A stretch of 58,396 nucleotides of DNA from Alphaproteobacteria bacterium. Its GTDB lineage: Bacteria > Pseudomonadota > Alphaproteobacteria > UBA7985 > JAUIBT01. The stretch is from assembly GCA_030428255.1 (NCBI GenBank), contig JAUIBT010000023.1, forward strand, positions 1 to 58,396, in the 5' to 3' direction. Made by a program: the position numbers and the translations under genes. The notes beneath the pieces are model-generated. The model saw only the letters and a list, made by a program, of their open reading frames with translations. It did no database searches and was not told the DNA's origin. Shown piece after piece: positions 8,720 to 16,628 of the stretch (within the stretch, counting starts at the first letter, position 1; every line of letters starts with the position of its first letter).

Positions 8720-9475
8720 ATGGCCGATCCCATGAAACAGTTCCAGGTATCAAAAGTCTTTGATACCGCGCACCCAACCGAGTTCGGTCCATTCGACCTG
8801 AGCTTCACCAACTCTGCCTTGGCGATGGTTGTCGTCGTCGCTTTGGCTCTGTTGGTTATGGGCGCAGCAGCGGTCCGTGCGGCCGTTGTCCCGGGACGTA
8901 TGCAGGCTGTGGGCGAGATGCTCTATGACATGGTCGCGGGCATGGTACGCGAGAACGTCGGCAAAGAAGGGCGTCCTTACTTCCCCTTCTTCATGGCGCT
9001 GTTCTTGTTCATCTTGTTCGCCAACGTCCTGGGCATGTTCCCGGTCTTCTTTACGGTCACCAGCCACGTCGCGCTGAACTTCTTCATCGCTATGATGATC
9101 TTCTTGGCGGTTACGGTCATCGGCCTGGTGCGCCACGGCGGTCACTTCTTCAGCCTGTTCTTGCCGCACGGCACGCCTTGGTACATGGCGCCGATCATTA
9201 TCCCGATCGAGGTCATTTCCTACCTGTCGCGCCCCATGAGCCTGTCGGTTCGTTTGTTCGCCAACATGCTGGTGGGCCACGTGCTGCTTAAGGTTATCGC
9301 GGGCTTCGTGATCTCACTGGCCGCTGGCCCCATCGTGCTGCAAGCACTGGGTGTTTTGACTTTCTCTGCTCTGCTGCCCATCGTGGCGCTGGAGTTCTTG
9401 GTGGCAGGCCTGCAGGCCTACATCTTTACGATTTTGGCGACCGTGTATTTGCACGACGCCATTCACTTGCACTAA
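8720..9475 (+). CDS. atpB: F0 ATP synthase subunit a
   Basis: A 251-residue integral membrane subunit a, forming the proton half-channels. It opens with the family-typical MADPMKQFQVSKVFD. The key stretch SYLSRPMSLSVRLFANMLVGH contains the conserved essential Arg facing the c-ring (in SVRLFANM). AGGAG at 8707-8711 precedes the ATG at 8720. The frame extends upstream into atpI but without a better start. Length and hydrophobic profile are standard. Confidence 0.95.
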   Translation: MADPMKQFQVSKVFDTAHPTEFGPFDLSFTNSALAMVVVVALALLVMGAAAVRAAVVPGRMQAVGEMLYDMVAGMVRENVGKEGRPYFPFFMALFLFILFANVLGMFPVFFTVTSHVALNFFIAMMIFLAVTVIGLVRHGGHFFSLFLPHGTPWYMAPIIIPIEVISYLSRPMSLSVRLFANMLVGHVLLKVIAGFVISLAAGPIVLQALGVLTFSALLPIVALEFLVAGLQAYIFTILATVYLHDAIHLH

Positions 9476-9538
9476 GGGTCGGTCGGCTCTTCATTTGCAC
9501 TCTTTCTCACCTTAAAAACCCTTCTTATGGAGATGACA

Positions 9539-9775
9539 ATGGACGGTTCTATTGCCGAAATGGGTAAGTACATCGGTGCTGGTCTGGCCGCTGCAGGCAT
9601 GATCGGCGCAGGTATCGGTGTTGGTAACATCTGGGCTTCTTACTTCAACGCACTGTCTCGCAACCCTGCGTCTAAGGACGACATCGGCGCGAGCGTTTTC
9701 ATCGGCTTTGCGGTAACAGAGGCGATTGCTCTGTTCGCACTGCTGGTTGCTCTGATCCTGTTGTTCGCCGTTTAA
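9539..9775 (+). CDS. atpE: F0 ATP synthase subunit c
   Basis: A 78-residue hairpin proteolipid that forms the rotor ring. Helix 1 is Gly/Ala-rich (GAGLAAAGMIGAGIGVG), the polar loop is SRNPASKDD, and helix 2 contains the proton-carrying Glu in AVTEAIALFAL. Two ATGs are possible: 9527 gives four extra residues (MEMT), while 9539 has GGAG six bases upstream and starts with MDGSIAEMGK. I prefer 9539. A 368-bp gap with a large hairpin follows, unlike the tight spacing elsewhere in the operon. Confidence 0.95.
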   Translation: MDGSIAEMGKYIGAGLAAAGMIGAGIGVGNIWASYFNALSRNPASKDDIGASVFIGFAVTEAIALFALLVALILLFAV

Positions 9776-9810
9776 TCTGCGAACAATCGGTTAGACGATT
9801 GCGATGGTCC

Positions 9811-9857
9811 GGCCGGGCTCTTGTCTTTATCGCTTCGGCGGTAAGGGCAGACCGGCC
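9811..9857 (+). promoter_or_regulatory. Long UUCG-capped hairpin between atpE and atpF'
   Basis: The only clear structure in the 368-bp gap (9776-10143). Bases 9822-9833 pair with 9838-9849 in twelve continuous pairs (four of them G-U) closed by a TTCG tetraloop. After a small internal loop, GGCCGG (9811-9816) pairs with CCGGCC (9852-9857). No T-run follows, so it is not an intrinsic terminator. Such a structure could stabilise or process the mRNA so that subunit c is made in excess (inference). The remaining gap holds no convincing gene. Confidence 0.55.
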
Positions 9858-10143
9858 GTCCCTTCCCACTCTCATGAAACCTGGGCCATTGAACCTGGGC
9901 GGAGCGGGGCGCTGGGTCGATCTTAGCCACCTTCGGCTTGTTTTGCTTTTAAGGCTTGCGCTCCTGCTGCGCGACTTGAGCCTTAACAGCACAACAAGCT
10001 GCCGATCTTAGGTGACGGTGCGCCATCGCGGCTCTGTCACACCCACAAGGTCCGTAGCTCCAGGCCACCGAGCCTGCCTTTCTGACACGTGGTGCCGCCC
10101 TGGCCGGTATCGCCGACTAGAGCTCTGTTCAAAGGAGACAAGC

Positions 10144-10623
10144 ATGCCTCAGTTTGATCAAGTCGATACCTTTATCGGCCAAGTCTTTTGGTTCATCATC
10201 ACCTTCGGCATCTTGTACGTTGCCCTGGTGGCCTACGTCCTGCCCCGCATGGCCGCCACGTTCGAGCAGCGCTCGAGCAAGATCGACGGCGATCTGGCAA
10301 CCGCTGAAAAGATGCGCCAAGAAGCCGAAGACGTGCGTGCAGACTACGAAACGCAGTTGGCCCAAGCCAAGGCTGAAGCCCACGAGCAAGCGCGTCAAGT
10401 CGCAGACGAAGTGGCCGCTGAAGCGGCTGCCCGCTCAGCCGAACTGAACGCTCAATTGGCCGAACAGGCCGCCAAAGCTGAAGCCAGCATTCGCGCCGCG
10501 CGTGAGCAGGCCCTAGCTGAGCTGCCCGCCATCGCCGAAGAGGCCACCGCCGCTATGGTGGACAAACTGATCGGTGGTGTTGATCGCAGCACCATTTCTG
10601 GCGCGATTTCGAACAACGCCTAA
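10144..10623 (+). CDS. atpF': F0 ATP synthase subunit b' (AtpF'/AtpX/AtpG type)
   Basis: A 159-residue peripheral-stalk subunit of the divergent b' type found in alphaproteobacteria and cyanobacteria. It has an N-terminal membrane helix (QVFWFIITFGILYVALVAYV), then VLPRMAATFEQRSSKIDGDL, a conserved membrane-proximal segment, and a long Ala/Glu/Gln-rich coiled coil. AAAGGAG nine bases upstream sets the ATG at 10144. atpF begins 28 bp past the stop. Confidence 0.93.
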   Translation: MPQFDQVDTFIGQVFWFIITFGILYVALVAYVLPRMAATFEQRSSKIDGDLATAEKMRQEAEDVRADYETQLAQAKAEAHEQARQVADEVAAEAAARSAELNAQLAEQAAKAEASIRAAREQALAELPAIAEEATAAMVDKLIGGVDRSTISGAISNNA

Positions 10624-10651
10624 GGCCTGACAAGAACAAGGACATCACCCC

Positions 10652-11356
10652 ATGAAAAACGCGATGAAGTCTGCTTCAAGCCTGGTCTACACCGGGTTGA
10701 CACTGGGTCTGACAAGCTTTGCATTGGCAGGCAGCGCAGCCGCCGAGACCAACACGCAAGGCACAGGCAATGAAGCCGCCCACGGCGAAGCAAGCGAGGC
10801 CGCCCACGGCGCTACCGATGCCGCCCATGGTGCTGCCGACGCCGCCCATGGTGCTGCGGACGGGGCTCACGGTGGCTGGTTTGAGGCCGAGAATATCGTT
10901 CTGGCCGCCGTACTGCTGTTTGTTTTCTTTGTTATGTTCAAGGCTGGTGGCGCCATCCTGGGCATGCTTGATGAGCGCGGAAACAAGGTGCGCAGCCAGC
11001 TCGCCGAAGCGCAAAAGCTGCGCGAGGAAGCCCAGGCCATCTTGGGCGAAATGAAGGCCAAGCAAGAAGCTGCCAAGGAAGACGCCGCCAAGATTGTGGC
11101 GCAAGCCAAGGCCGATGCAGAGCACGCGCGCGCCAAGGCTATGGCTGACTTGGAAGCCTCCATCGCCAACCGCCAAGCAGCGGCGGCTCAGAAGATCAAG
11201 CAAGCCGAAATTTCGGCCATCGAGGATGTCAAGCAGAGCGCCATCGCGCTGGCCAGCCAGGCCGCTGCCAAGGTCTTGGCCAACCACATGGCTGCCGGCA
11301 ATGCTAGCAGCTATATGGACACGGCCCTCAAGGAAGTGCAGTCGCGCCTCAGCTAA
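10652..11356 (+). CDS. atpF: F0 ATP synthase subunit b with signal-like leader and AHG repeats
   Basis: A 234-residue b subunit, much longer than the usual ~160. Residues 1-32 look like a cleavable signal (charged start, hydrophobic LVYTGLTLGLTSFALAG, then SAAA-ET). Residues 41-74 hold five copies of [E/D]-[A/G]-A-H-G at 7-8 residue steps. The stalk anchor is the helix at 81-97 (VLAAVLLFVFFVMFKAG), then GMLDERGNKVRSQLAEAQKL and a long Ala/Glu/Lys coiled coil to the end. Some alphaproteobacterial b subunits do have a short Ala/His/Gly N-terminus; five regular repeats behind a leader are unusual. Last gene of the operon, followed by a terminator; F1 genes are absent. Confidence 0.9.
   Translation: MKNAMKSASSLVYTGLTLGLTSFALAGSAAAETNTQGTGNEAAHGEASEAAHGATDAAHGAADAAHGAADGAHGGWFEAENIVLAAVLLFVFFVMFKAGGAILGMLDERGNKVRSQLAEAQKLREEAQAILGEMKAKQEAAKEDAAKIVAQAKADAEHARAKAMADLEASIANRQAAAAQKIKQAEISAIEDVKQSAIALASQAAAKVLANHMAAGNASSYMDTALKEVQSRLS
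10772..10873 (+). repeat. In-frame repeats encoding five AHG units in atpF
   Basis: Tandem 21-24 bp units (for example GCCGCCCATGGTGCTGC) encode the [E/D]xAHG motifs at residues 41-74. The 3' copies are nearly identical in DNA, suggesting recent expansion by slippage; changes by multiples of 21 bp would keep the frame. Confidence 0.75.
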
Positions 11357-11417
11357 GGGCCGCTTGGTCTCGCCAAAGTGCGATCACATGTGCAAAGCCC
11401 AGCACAGCAAAATCAAA

Positions 11418-11444
11418 GCCTCGCCATCCGCGGGGCTTTTTTTT
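11418..11444 (+). terminator. Rho-independent terminator of the F0 operon
   Basis: GCCTCGC (11418-11424) pairs with GCGGGGC (11430-11436) around a five-base loop, followed directly by eight Ts. It lies 62 bp past the atpF stop. Confidence 0.9.
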
Positions 11445-11473
11445 GTGTTCTAACAGCCGCAACCTCGGCTAGC

Positions 11474-12706
11474 ATGCGCGCCACCCGCCCGCGTGAGGCC
11501 CCCTGCAACGCGCGGCCCCTGCAACGCGAGGCCCTTGTTGCGGCCTGCCAAATACCCTGCCCAGTGAGCCCTTTCGTGACCCAGGTGCTTTTCCGCTCTG
11601 TCCTTTCTTTGCTGCGCAGCCTGGCAGTGGTGGCGGGCGCTGTTCTGCCGCCAACCTGGCGCAGCCTGAGCCTTGGCGGATTTACCCTGGTGGCGCTGGG
11701 TCTCTCGGCCAGTCAAGCCAGCCGCTTACCGAACCTTCCTGACCTGCTGTCTTTGCGTGCCGCGCCGGTCACTTTCATTCCGCGCATTCCAGGCCGGGTT
11801 CAGGTGGGCGCCCTCACCTACCTCAGCGGCTTGAGTCTCTCCTCGCCCAATCCCAACTTTGGCGGCTTGTCCGGCCTGTTGGCGGACGAGCCCGATGGTC
11901 AACTGACGGTGGTCACAGATCGCGGCTACCTTCTCAGCCTCGCTCCGCGCTATGGTGCCGACGGCGTCGTGTTGGGCGTCACCGAGGGTAAGATCGGCCG
12001 CTTGCCGCTCGAACGGGGGCTCAACCAGAGACGCTTGGCCAACAAGGACGCCGAATCCTTAGCCCGCAGCCCTGACGGCCGCCTGACCGTTGCCTTTGAG
12101 CGCAATGATCGCGTGCGGCTCTATGACCGCGATCTCAACGCCCGCACTCTGCCCAAACCCGTCGCGCTAGAGCGCAGCCGCTGGAACGGCATTGAAGCGC
12201 TGACCGAGCTGCCCGACGGCCGTTTGTTTGCCTTATCAGAGGGGATCAAGCGCGGCGGTGGGCTGCGCGCTTGGCTCTATGAGCGCGGGCAATGGTCGGT
12301 GCTGGTCTATAAATCCAAGCCTGACTTCTCGCCCACCGGTGCCACCTTGTCCCCCGACGGCAAGACGGTCTTCATCGTCGAACGCCGCTTTATCTCCTAT
12401 TTTCAAGGCTTTGAAGCGCGGGTCGTGCAGGTTCCCGTCGATAAGCTGCGCGCCAATGCGGTATTGCACCCGCGAACAGTGGCCGACTTCCCAGCTGGCT
12501 CGATTGCTCAGGCCAACCTTGAGGGCATTGCGGCGGTTAAACTGCCGGACGGTCGGCTCAGCCTGCTGTTGATTTCGGACAACAATTTCGTGCCCTACCT
12601 GCAGGCCAACCTGCTGCTGCAATTCGCCTATGATCCCCAGCGCTTGCCGCGCGATCCAAACCAACCACCGAAACCGGTTGCCAAACCTAGGGCCCTGGCG
12701 CTATAG
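11474..12706 (+). CDS. Phytase-like/esterase-like secreted beta-propeller protein
   Basis: About 410 residues. A hydrophobic N-terminal region (LLRSLAVVAGAVLP and GGFTLVALGLSASQA) suggests export or membrane anchoring. The rest resembles the 'esterase-like activity of phytase' family: FGGLSGLLADEPDGQLTVVTD, DAESLARSPDGRLTVAFER, WNGIEALTELPDGRLFALSE, PTGATLSPDGKTVFIVER and NLEGIAAVKLPDGRLSLLLI, a series of propeller blades with repeated PDGR/L turns. The substrate is unknown. The start is uncertain: the ATG at 11474 has no ribosome-binding site, and GTG codons at 11564 or 11576 would put the hydrophobic part nearer the N-terminus. It follows the atp terminator, so it is probably its own transcript. 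Confidence 0.7.
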   Translation: MRATRPREAPCNARPLQREALVAACQIPCPVSPFVTQVLFRSVLSLLRSLAVVAGAVLPPTWRSLSLGGFTLVALGLSASQASRLPNLPDLLSLRAAPVTFIPRIPGRVQVGALTYLSGLSLSSPNPNFGGLSGLLADEPDGQLTVVTDRGYLLSLAPRYGADGVVLGVTEGKIGRLPLERGLNQRRLANKDAESLARSPDGRLTVAFERNDRVRLYDRDLNARTLPKPVALERSRWNGIEALTELPDGRLFALSEGIKRGGGLRAWLYERGQWSVLVYKSKPDFSPTGATLSPDGKTVFIVERRFISYFQGFEARVVQVPVDKLRANAVLHPRTVADFPAGSIAQANLEGIAAVKLPDGRLSLLLISDNNFVPYLQANLLLQFAYDPQRLPRDPNQPPKPVAKPRALAL

Positions 12707-12803
12707 CAAGCTCCCGATTGCAATCCGCACTCGACCGGGCCTCGGCTTCCTGAGGTTTGGATCCAGCCGCCTATCTCGCGGCCTGACATAAACGGAGACC
12801 TCG

Positions 12804-13406
12804 ATGCGTCCTCATCTGACCGCCCTGGCCGTGGCCATGGGCTTTGTTGTGCTTGCCTCAAACCTTTTGGTGAGCCACAACATCGACATTCAAGCCGACT
12901 ACGTGTGGTTCGGCACCCCCGGCACCGTCAATTTTGCCAACTGGTTCACCTTCGGAACCTTCACCTTCCCCCTGGCTTTCCTGATTACCGACGTCACCAA
13001 CCGCTTGTTCGGCCTGTCCGCCGCACGCCGCGTTGTGCTGGTCGGTTTTGCTGTCGGCGTGGTCATGTCGATCTATTTCGGCAATCCGCGCATTGGCATT
13101 GCCTCTGGCACCGCCTTCTTGATCGGCCAAATGCTGGACGTGTCGATCTTTGACCGCCTGCGCAACGGCCCGATCTGGCAAGCGCCGGTGATTTCTTCGC
13201 TGGTGGCTTCGTTGGTTGATACCTTCTTGTTCTATTGCTTGGCCTTTGCGCCGCTGGGCATCTTTGGTCTGACCGGTGCGGATTTCCCTTGGGCTCAGGT
13301 CGGTTTGGGCGATTTCGGCGTCAAGGTGGCCATGGCCTATGTGCTGCTGCCGATCTACCTGGTGATCGTCAGCATGTTCGCAAACGGCCGCAAAACCGAG
13401 GCCTAA
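12804..13406 (+). CDS. yhhQ: Queuosine precursor transporter (YhhQ/QPTR, VUT family)
   Basis: A 200-residue inner-membrane protein with about six hydrophobic helices. Family-typical sequences are FTFPLAFLITDVTNRLFG near residue 52, GTAFLIGQMLDVSIFDRLR, and SSLVASLVDTFLFYCLAF. YhhQ-type proteins import the queuosine precursors preQ0 or preQ1. queA follows eight bases later, then tgt, so this is a queuosine tRNA-modification operon with its own precursor uptake. GGAG eight bases upstream supports the ATG at 12804. I looked for a preQ1 riboswitch in the 97-bp leader and saw none. Confidence 0.9.
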   Translation: MRPHLTALAVAMGFVVLASNLLVSHNIDIQADYVWFGTPGTVNFANWFTFGTFTFPLAFLITDVTNRLFGLSAARRVVLVGFAVGVVMSIYFGNPRIGIASGTAFLIGQMLDVSIFDRLRNGPIWQAPVISSLVASLVDTFLFYCLAFAPLGIFGLTGADFPWAQVGLGDFGVKVAMAYVLLPIYLVIVSMFANGRKTEA

Positions 13407-13413
13407 TCCCGAC

Positions 13414-14484
13414 GTGCAGATCGAGGCCTTCGACTTCCCCCTACCGCCCGAGCGCATCGCTCAGCTCCCGGCCGAGCCGCGTGATGCAGCCCGGCTGCTG
13501 TCCTGCCTCGGCGGGCGGTTGGAGGATCACGGCGTCTTGGATCTGCCCGAGCTGCTGATGCCTGGCGATCTGCTGGTGGTCAATGACACGCGCGTTTTGC
13601 CCGCCCGTCTGACCGCCAAGCGGGGCGAGGCCAAGGTGCAATTGACCTTGCATCAGGACTTGTCGCTTCTGGCTGCCAACCATGGCCTTGGCCAGACCGA
13701 CCGCCTAGACCCCTACCGTGGACAGGACCGCTGGCTGGCTTTTGCCAAGCCCGCCAAAAAGTGCCGGGTTGGCGACCGGCTGGAGATCGGCCCGCGCCTG
13801 GCCGCCCAAGTCCTGGCACGTGACGGCGGCGAGGTCGCGCTGGCCTTTGAGCACGACTTCGACCACCTCGCCCAAGCGCTTGAGGCCTATGGCGCAATGC
13901 CGCTGCCGCCCTATATCAAGCGCGACGGCAAGGATGATCGGGATGATCAGCGCTATCAAACGCTGTTTGCTGACCGGCCCGGAGCCGTGGCCGCCCCCAC
14001 TGCTGGGCTGCACTTTACCCCTCGCCTCATGGCAGCCCTAGCCAAGCGCGGGGTTGGCTCGGCGCAAGTGACGCTGCATGTCGGCGCTGGCACCTTCCTG
14101 CCGGTCAAGGTGGAGGATACCCGCGATCACGTCATGCATTCAGAGTGGTGCGAGGTGTCCGAGGCTACAGCCGAGGCCTTGGTGCGCACCCGCCAAGCGG
14201 GCGGGCGCATCGTGGCAGTCGGCACCACCAGCCTACGCACCCTGGAGGCTACTCAGGGCCAGCCCGGCTGCATCGACACCGATATTTTCATCACCCCGGG
14301 CTATGACTTCGGCCAAGTGGACCTGCTGTTGACCAATTTCCACCTGCCCAAATCGACGCTCTTCATGCTGGTCTCAGCCTTGACCTCGCTGGACTTCATG
14401 CAGCGCGCCTATGCCCACGCCATCGCCCAGGAGTATCGCTTTTTCTCCTATGGCGATGCTTGCCTTTTGGAGCGCTTCTCATGA
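13414..14484 (+). CDS. queA: tRNA preQ1(34) S-adenosylmethionine ribosyltransferase-isomerase
   Basis: A 356-residue enzyme that transfers the ribosyl part of SAM to preQ1 in tRNA, giving epoxyqueuosine. Family marks are [19 protein letters not shown] at the start, [65 protein letters not shown], and [17 protein letters not shown] near the end. The start is GTG (13414), only eight bases after the yhhQ stop, so translation may be coupled. The last bases overlap tgt in an ATGA junction. Confidence 0.95.
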   Translation: MQIEAFDFPLPPERIAQLPAEPRDAARLLSCLGGRLEDHGVLDLPELLMPGDLLVVNDTRVLPARLTAKRGEAKVQLTLHQDLSLLAANHGLGQTDRLDPYRGQDRWLAFAKPAKKCRVGDRLEIGPRLAAQVLARDGGEVALAFEHDFDHLAQALEAYGAMPLPPYIKRDGKDDRDDQRYQTLFADRPGAVAAPTAGLHFTPRLMAALAKRGVGSAQVTLHVGAGTFLPVKVEDTRDHVMHSEWCEVSEATAEALVRTRQAGGRIVAVGTTSLRTLEATQGQPGCIDTDIFITPGYDFGQVDLLLTNFHLPKSTLFMLVSALTSLDFMQRAYAHAIAQEYRFFSYGDACLLERFS

Positions 14485-15605
14485 GCCTGACCTTCGACCT
14501 TTTGGGCCAAGATGGCAAAGCCCGCCGTGGCCGCCTGAACACCGCGCACGGCACCATTCAGACCCCCTGCTTTATGCCGGTCGGCACCGCTGGCACGGTT
14601 AAGGCCATGCTGCCCGAAAACGTCGCTGGCACCGGGGCAGAGATCATTTTGGGCAACACCTACCACCTGATGCTGCGTCCCACTGCTGAGCGGGTTGCGC
14701 GCCTGGGCGGCCTGCACGAGTTTATGAACTGGCCGGGGCCGATCCTAACCGACTCTGGCGGCTTCCAGGTCATGTCGCTGGCCGAGCTGCGCAAGCTGAC
14801 CGAAGAAGGCGTGACCTTCCGCAGCCACATCGACGGATCGCGCCACACCATCACGCCCGAGCGCTCGATGGAGATCCAGACCCTGTTGGATGCCACCATC
14901 ACCATGGCATTTGACGAATGCACGCCCTATCCATGCAGCAAGGACCAGGCCGCGGCCTCCATGGAGCTGTCCATGCGCTGGGCGGATCGCTCGCGCTCGG
15001 CCTTCCAGCAGCGCACGGGCTATGGCCTGTTTGGCATACAGCAGGGCTCGGTCCACCCGGACCTGCGCCAGCAGAGCGCCGAAGCCCTGACCCAGATCGG
15101 CTTTGAGGGCTACGCCATTGGCGGCCTGGCGGTCGGGGAAGGTCAAGAGCTGATGTTCAAGACCTTAGATTATTGCGTCGATATGCTGCCCGCCGACAAA
15201 CCGCACTACCTGATGGGTGTCGGCAAGCCCGACGATCTGGTGGGCGCGGTGGCGCGCGGGGTCGATATGTTCGACTGCGTGCTGCCGACCCGCTGTGGGC
15301 GCACCGGCCAGGCCTTTACCCGCCGCGGGGCGGTCAACATCAAGAACGCCCGCCACAAAGACGACCCGCGCCCGCTGGACGAAGCCTGCGGCTGCCCGGC
15401 CTGCCGTCAGTATTCCAGAGCCTACCTGCACCACCTGATCCGCGCTGACGAGATCCTGGGGCTCATGCTGATGACCTGGCATAATTTGCAGTACTATCAG
15501 GACCTGATGGCCGACATGCGCGCAGCCATCGAAGCCGAGACCTTTGGCGCCTTTTACCAGACTTTCCACCAGGTCTATCGTAGCGGCGATATCGAACCGC
15601 TGTAA
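14481..15605 (+). CDS. tgt: tRNA-guanine transglycosylase
   Basis: A 374-residue enzyme that swaps guanine-34 for preQ1 in GUN-anticodon tRNAs. The substrate loop is [15 protein letters not shown], the catalytic Asp region is [20 protein letters not shown], and the zinc site is [17 protein letters not shown] with the later H in [11 protein letters not shown]. The ATG at 14481 overlaps the queA stop (ATGA) and has GGAG nine bases upstream. Upstream in-frame start codons lie inside queA and are less likely. Confidence 0.96.
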   Translation: MSLTFDLLGQDGKARRGRLNTAHGTIQTPCFMPVGTAGTVKAMLPENVAGTGAEIILGNTYHLMLRPTAERVARLGGLHEFMNWPGPILTDSGGFQVMSLAELRKLTEEGVTFRSHIDGSRHTITPERSMEIQTLLDATITMAFDECTPYPCSKDQAAASMELSMRWADRSRSAFQQRTGYGLFGIQQGSVHPDLRQQSAEALTQIGFEGYAIGGLAVGEGQELMFKTLDYCVDMLPADKPHYLMGVGKPDDLVGAVARGVDMFDCVLPTRCGRTGQAFTRRGAVNIKNARHKDDPRPLDEACGCPACRQYSRAYLHHLIRADEILGLMLMTWHNLQYYQDLMADMRAAIEAETFGAFYQTFHQVYRSGDIEPL

Positions 15606-15628
15606 CCTTCCAACCAAGGACACCCATC

Positions 15629-15976
15629 ATGAACGACAGCTTGCCTCCCTGCCCTGCCTGCGGCTCGGCCTATGCCTATGAAGACGGGGCGCTGTTGGTC
15701 TGCCCGGAGTGTGCCCACGAGTGGGACCCCAAAGCGGTAGCCACAGATGGCAACGAGGAGGCCTTGGTGATCAAGGACGCCAACGGCGCGATCCTGCAAG
15801 ACGGCGATACCGTAACGGTGATCAAGGACCTAAAGGTCAAGGGCTCGTCGCTGGTGATTAAGGTCGGTACTAAGGCCAAGAACTTGCGCCTGCTGGGCGG
15901 TGATCACGACATCGAGGGCAAAGTCGATGGCCAGGGCACGATGGGGCTCAAGTCTCAGTTCGTGAAGAAGGTCTGA
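15629..15976 (+). CDS. YjdM/PhnA-family zinc-ribbon protein
   Basis: A 115-residue protein with an N-terminal zinc ribbon (CPACG...CPECAHEW) and the conserved C-terminal domain of the YjdM family (formerly PhnA): [28 protein letters not shown] in part, ending LKSQFVKKV. The old 'alkylphosphonate utilization' label does not establish a function; there are no phosphonate genes here. It follows tgt by 23 bp and may be read from the same mRNA. Confidence 0.9.
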   Translation: MNDSLPPCPACGSAYAYEDGALLVCPECAHEWDPKAVATDGNEEALVIKDANGAILQDGDTVTVIKDLKVKGSSLVIKVGTKAKNLRLLGGDHDIEGKVDGQGTMGLKSQFVKKV

Positions 15977-15979
15977 CCC

Positions 15980-16220
15980 GCAAACCCCGCAGGTGGATTT
16001 GCGGCAGACAATAAAGCAAACCCCGTAGGTGGATTTGCGGCAGACAATAAAGCAAACCCCGTAGGTGGATTTGCGGCAGACAATAAAGCAAACCCCGTAG
16101 GTGGATTTGCGGCAGGGCAACCCCGCAAACCCCGCAGGTGGATTTGCGGCAGGGCAACCCCGCAAACCCCGCAGGTGGATTTGCGGCAGACAATAAAGCA
16201 AATCCCGTAGGTGGATTTGC
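15980..16220. repeat. Seven-copy tandem array of a 23-nt imperfect palindrome
   Basis: Seven copies of GCAAAYCCCGYAGGTGGATT followed by TGC, separated by 13-14 nt linkers of two kinds (GGCAGACAATAAA or GGCAGGGCAACCCC), giving a 36-37 nt period. The ends GCAAA and TTTGC pair, so each copy can fold. A partial eighth copy follows at about 16233. The linkers are nearly identical, so this is not a CRISPR array. Three more copies lie at 32133-32224. Confidence 0.9.
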
Positions 16221-16240
16221 GGCGGGATATAGCGCAAACC

Positions 16241-16628
16241 CCGAGGCCCTTAGGCCGACAGTGGATTGGCGCGACCATGCTCATTCGATACAGGGAAAAT
16301 AAAGGCGCTTCGGCCAATCCCCTAGACCTGGCGAAGCGCTCTTTATGTCTCACCGCTCTTGGTCAGCGCCCTGGAGCAGGTTTCGTTATCTTGCATTCAC
16401 TCAACACGCGTCGACGAGCGCGGCGTCGCCGTGACCACTGAACCGTCGGATAAATCGTTGCAATACACGCTGAATCAAGGCTTTGCACGGCGTGGCGCGA
16501 CGCGGCTTTGCCTGCGCTATTTAATTTTAACGCAAATGCACCTTGCGAACCTTTGGCAGACTCCAGGGCGATTGCTCGGGCTTTGCGCAAGATAGACGCA
16601 AGTAAAGTCGAGCACCCATACGCTAGGC
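16241..16628. other. Intergenic region between the repeat array and secA
   Basis: 388 bp with no convincing gene on either strand. It contains the diverged dispersed repeat at 16419-16499. No intrinsic terminator for secA was seen. Confidence 0.5.
16419..16499 (+). repeat. Diverged copy D of the ~90-nt dispersed element
   Basis: Aligns by eye with copy A (49011-49100): ACTGAACCGTCGGATA against ACTGAGCCGCCAGATA, then a TTGC block, then TGAATCAAGGCTTTGCACGG against CGATTGAGGGCGTCGCACGG, ending CGTGGCGCGAC. It is more diverged than copies A-C. Confidence 0.45.

Noticed and set aside
9811-9857. Intrinsic terminator after atpE
   Set aside because: The stem is strong but no T-run follows, and the rest of the operon needs read-through.
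9776-10143. A small gene in the atpE-atpF' gap
   Set aside because: The open frame at 9799-10011 has no ribosome-binding site and its peptide is Leu/Arg-biased by composition.
12707-12803. preQ1 riboswitch before yhhQ
   Set aside because: The 97-bp leader lacks the short C-rich hairpin with A-rich tail of class I and shows no class II/III-like core by eye.
15980-16220. CRISPR array
   Set aside because: The repeats have a regular 36-37 nt period but the 'spacers' are nearly identical to each other and only 13-14 nt long, and no cas genes are present.
15830-16353. Repeat-coded open frames with CRKSTYGVCFIV-type units
   Set aside because: They arise only from translating the tandem DNA repeat; no start signal supports them.
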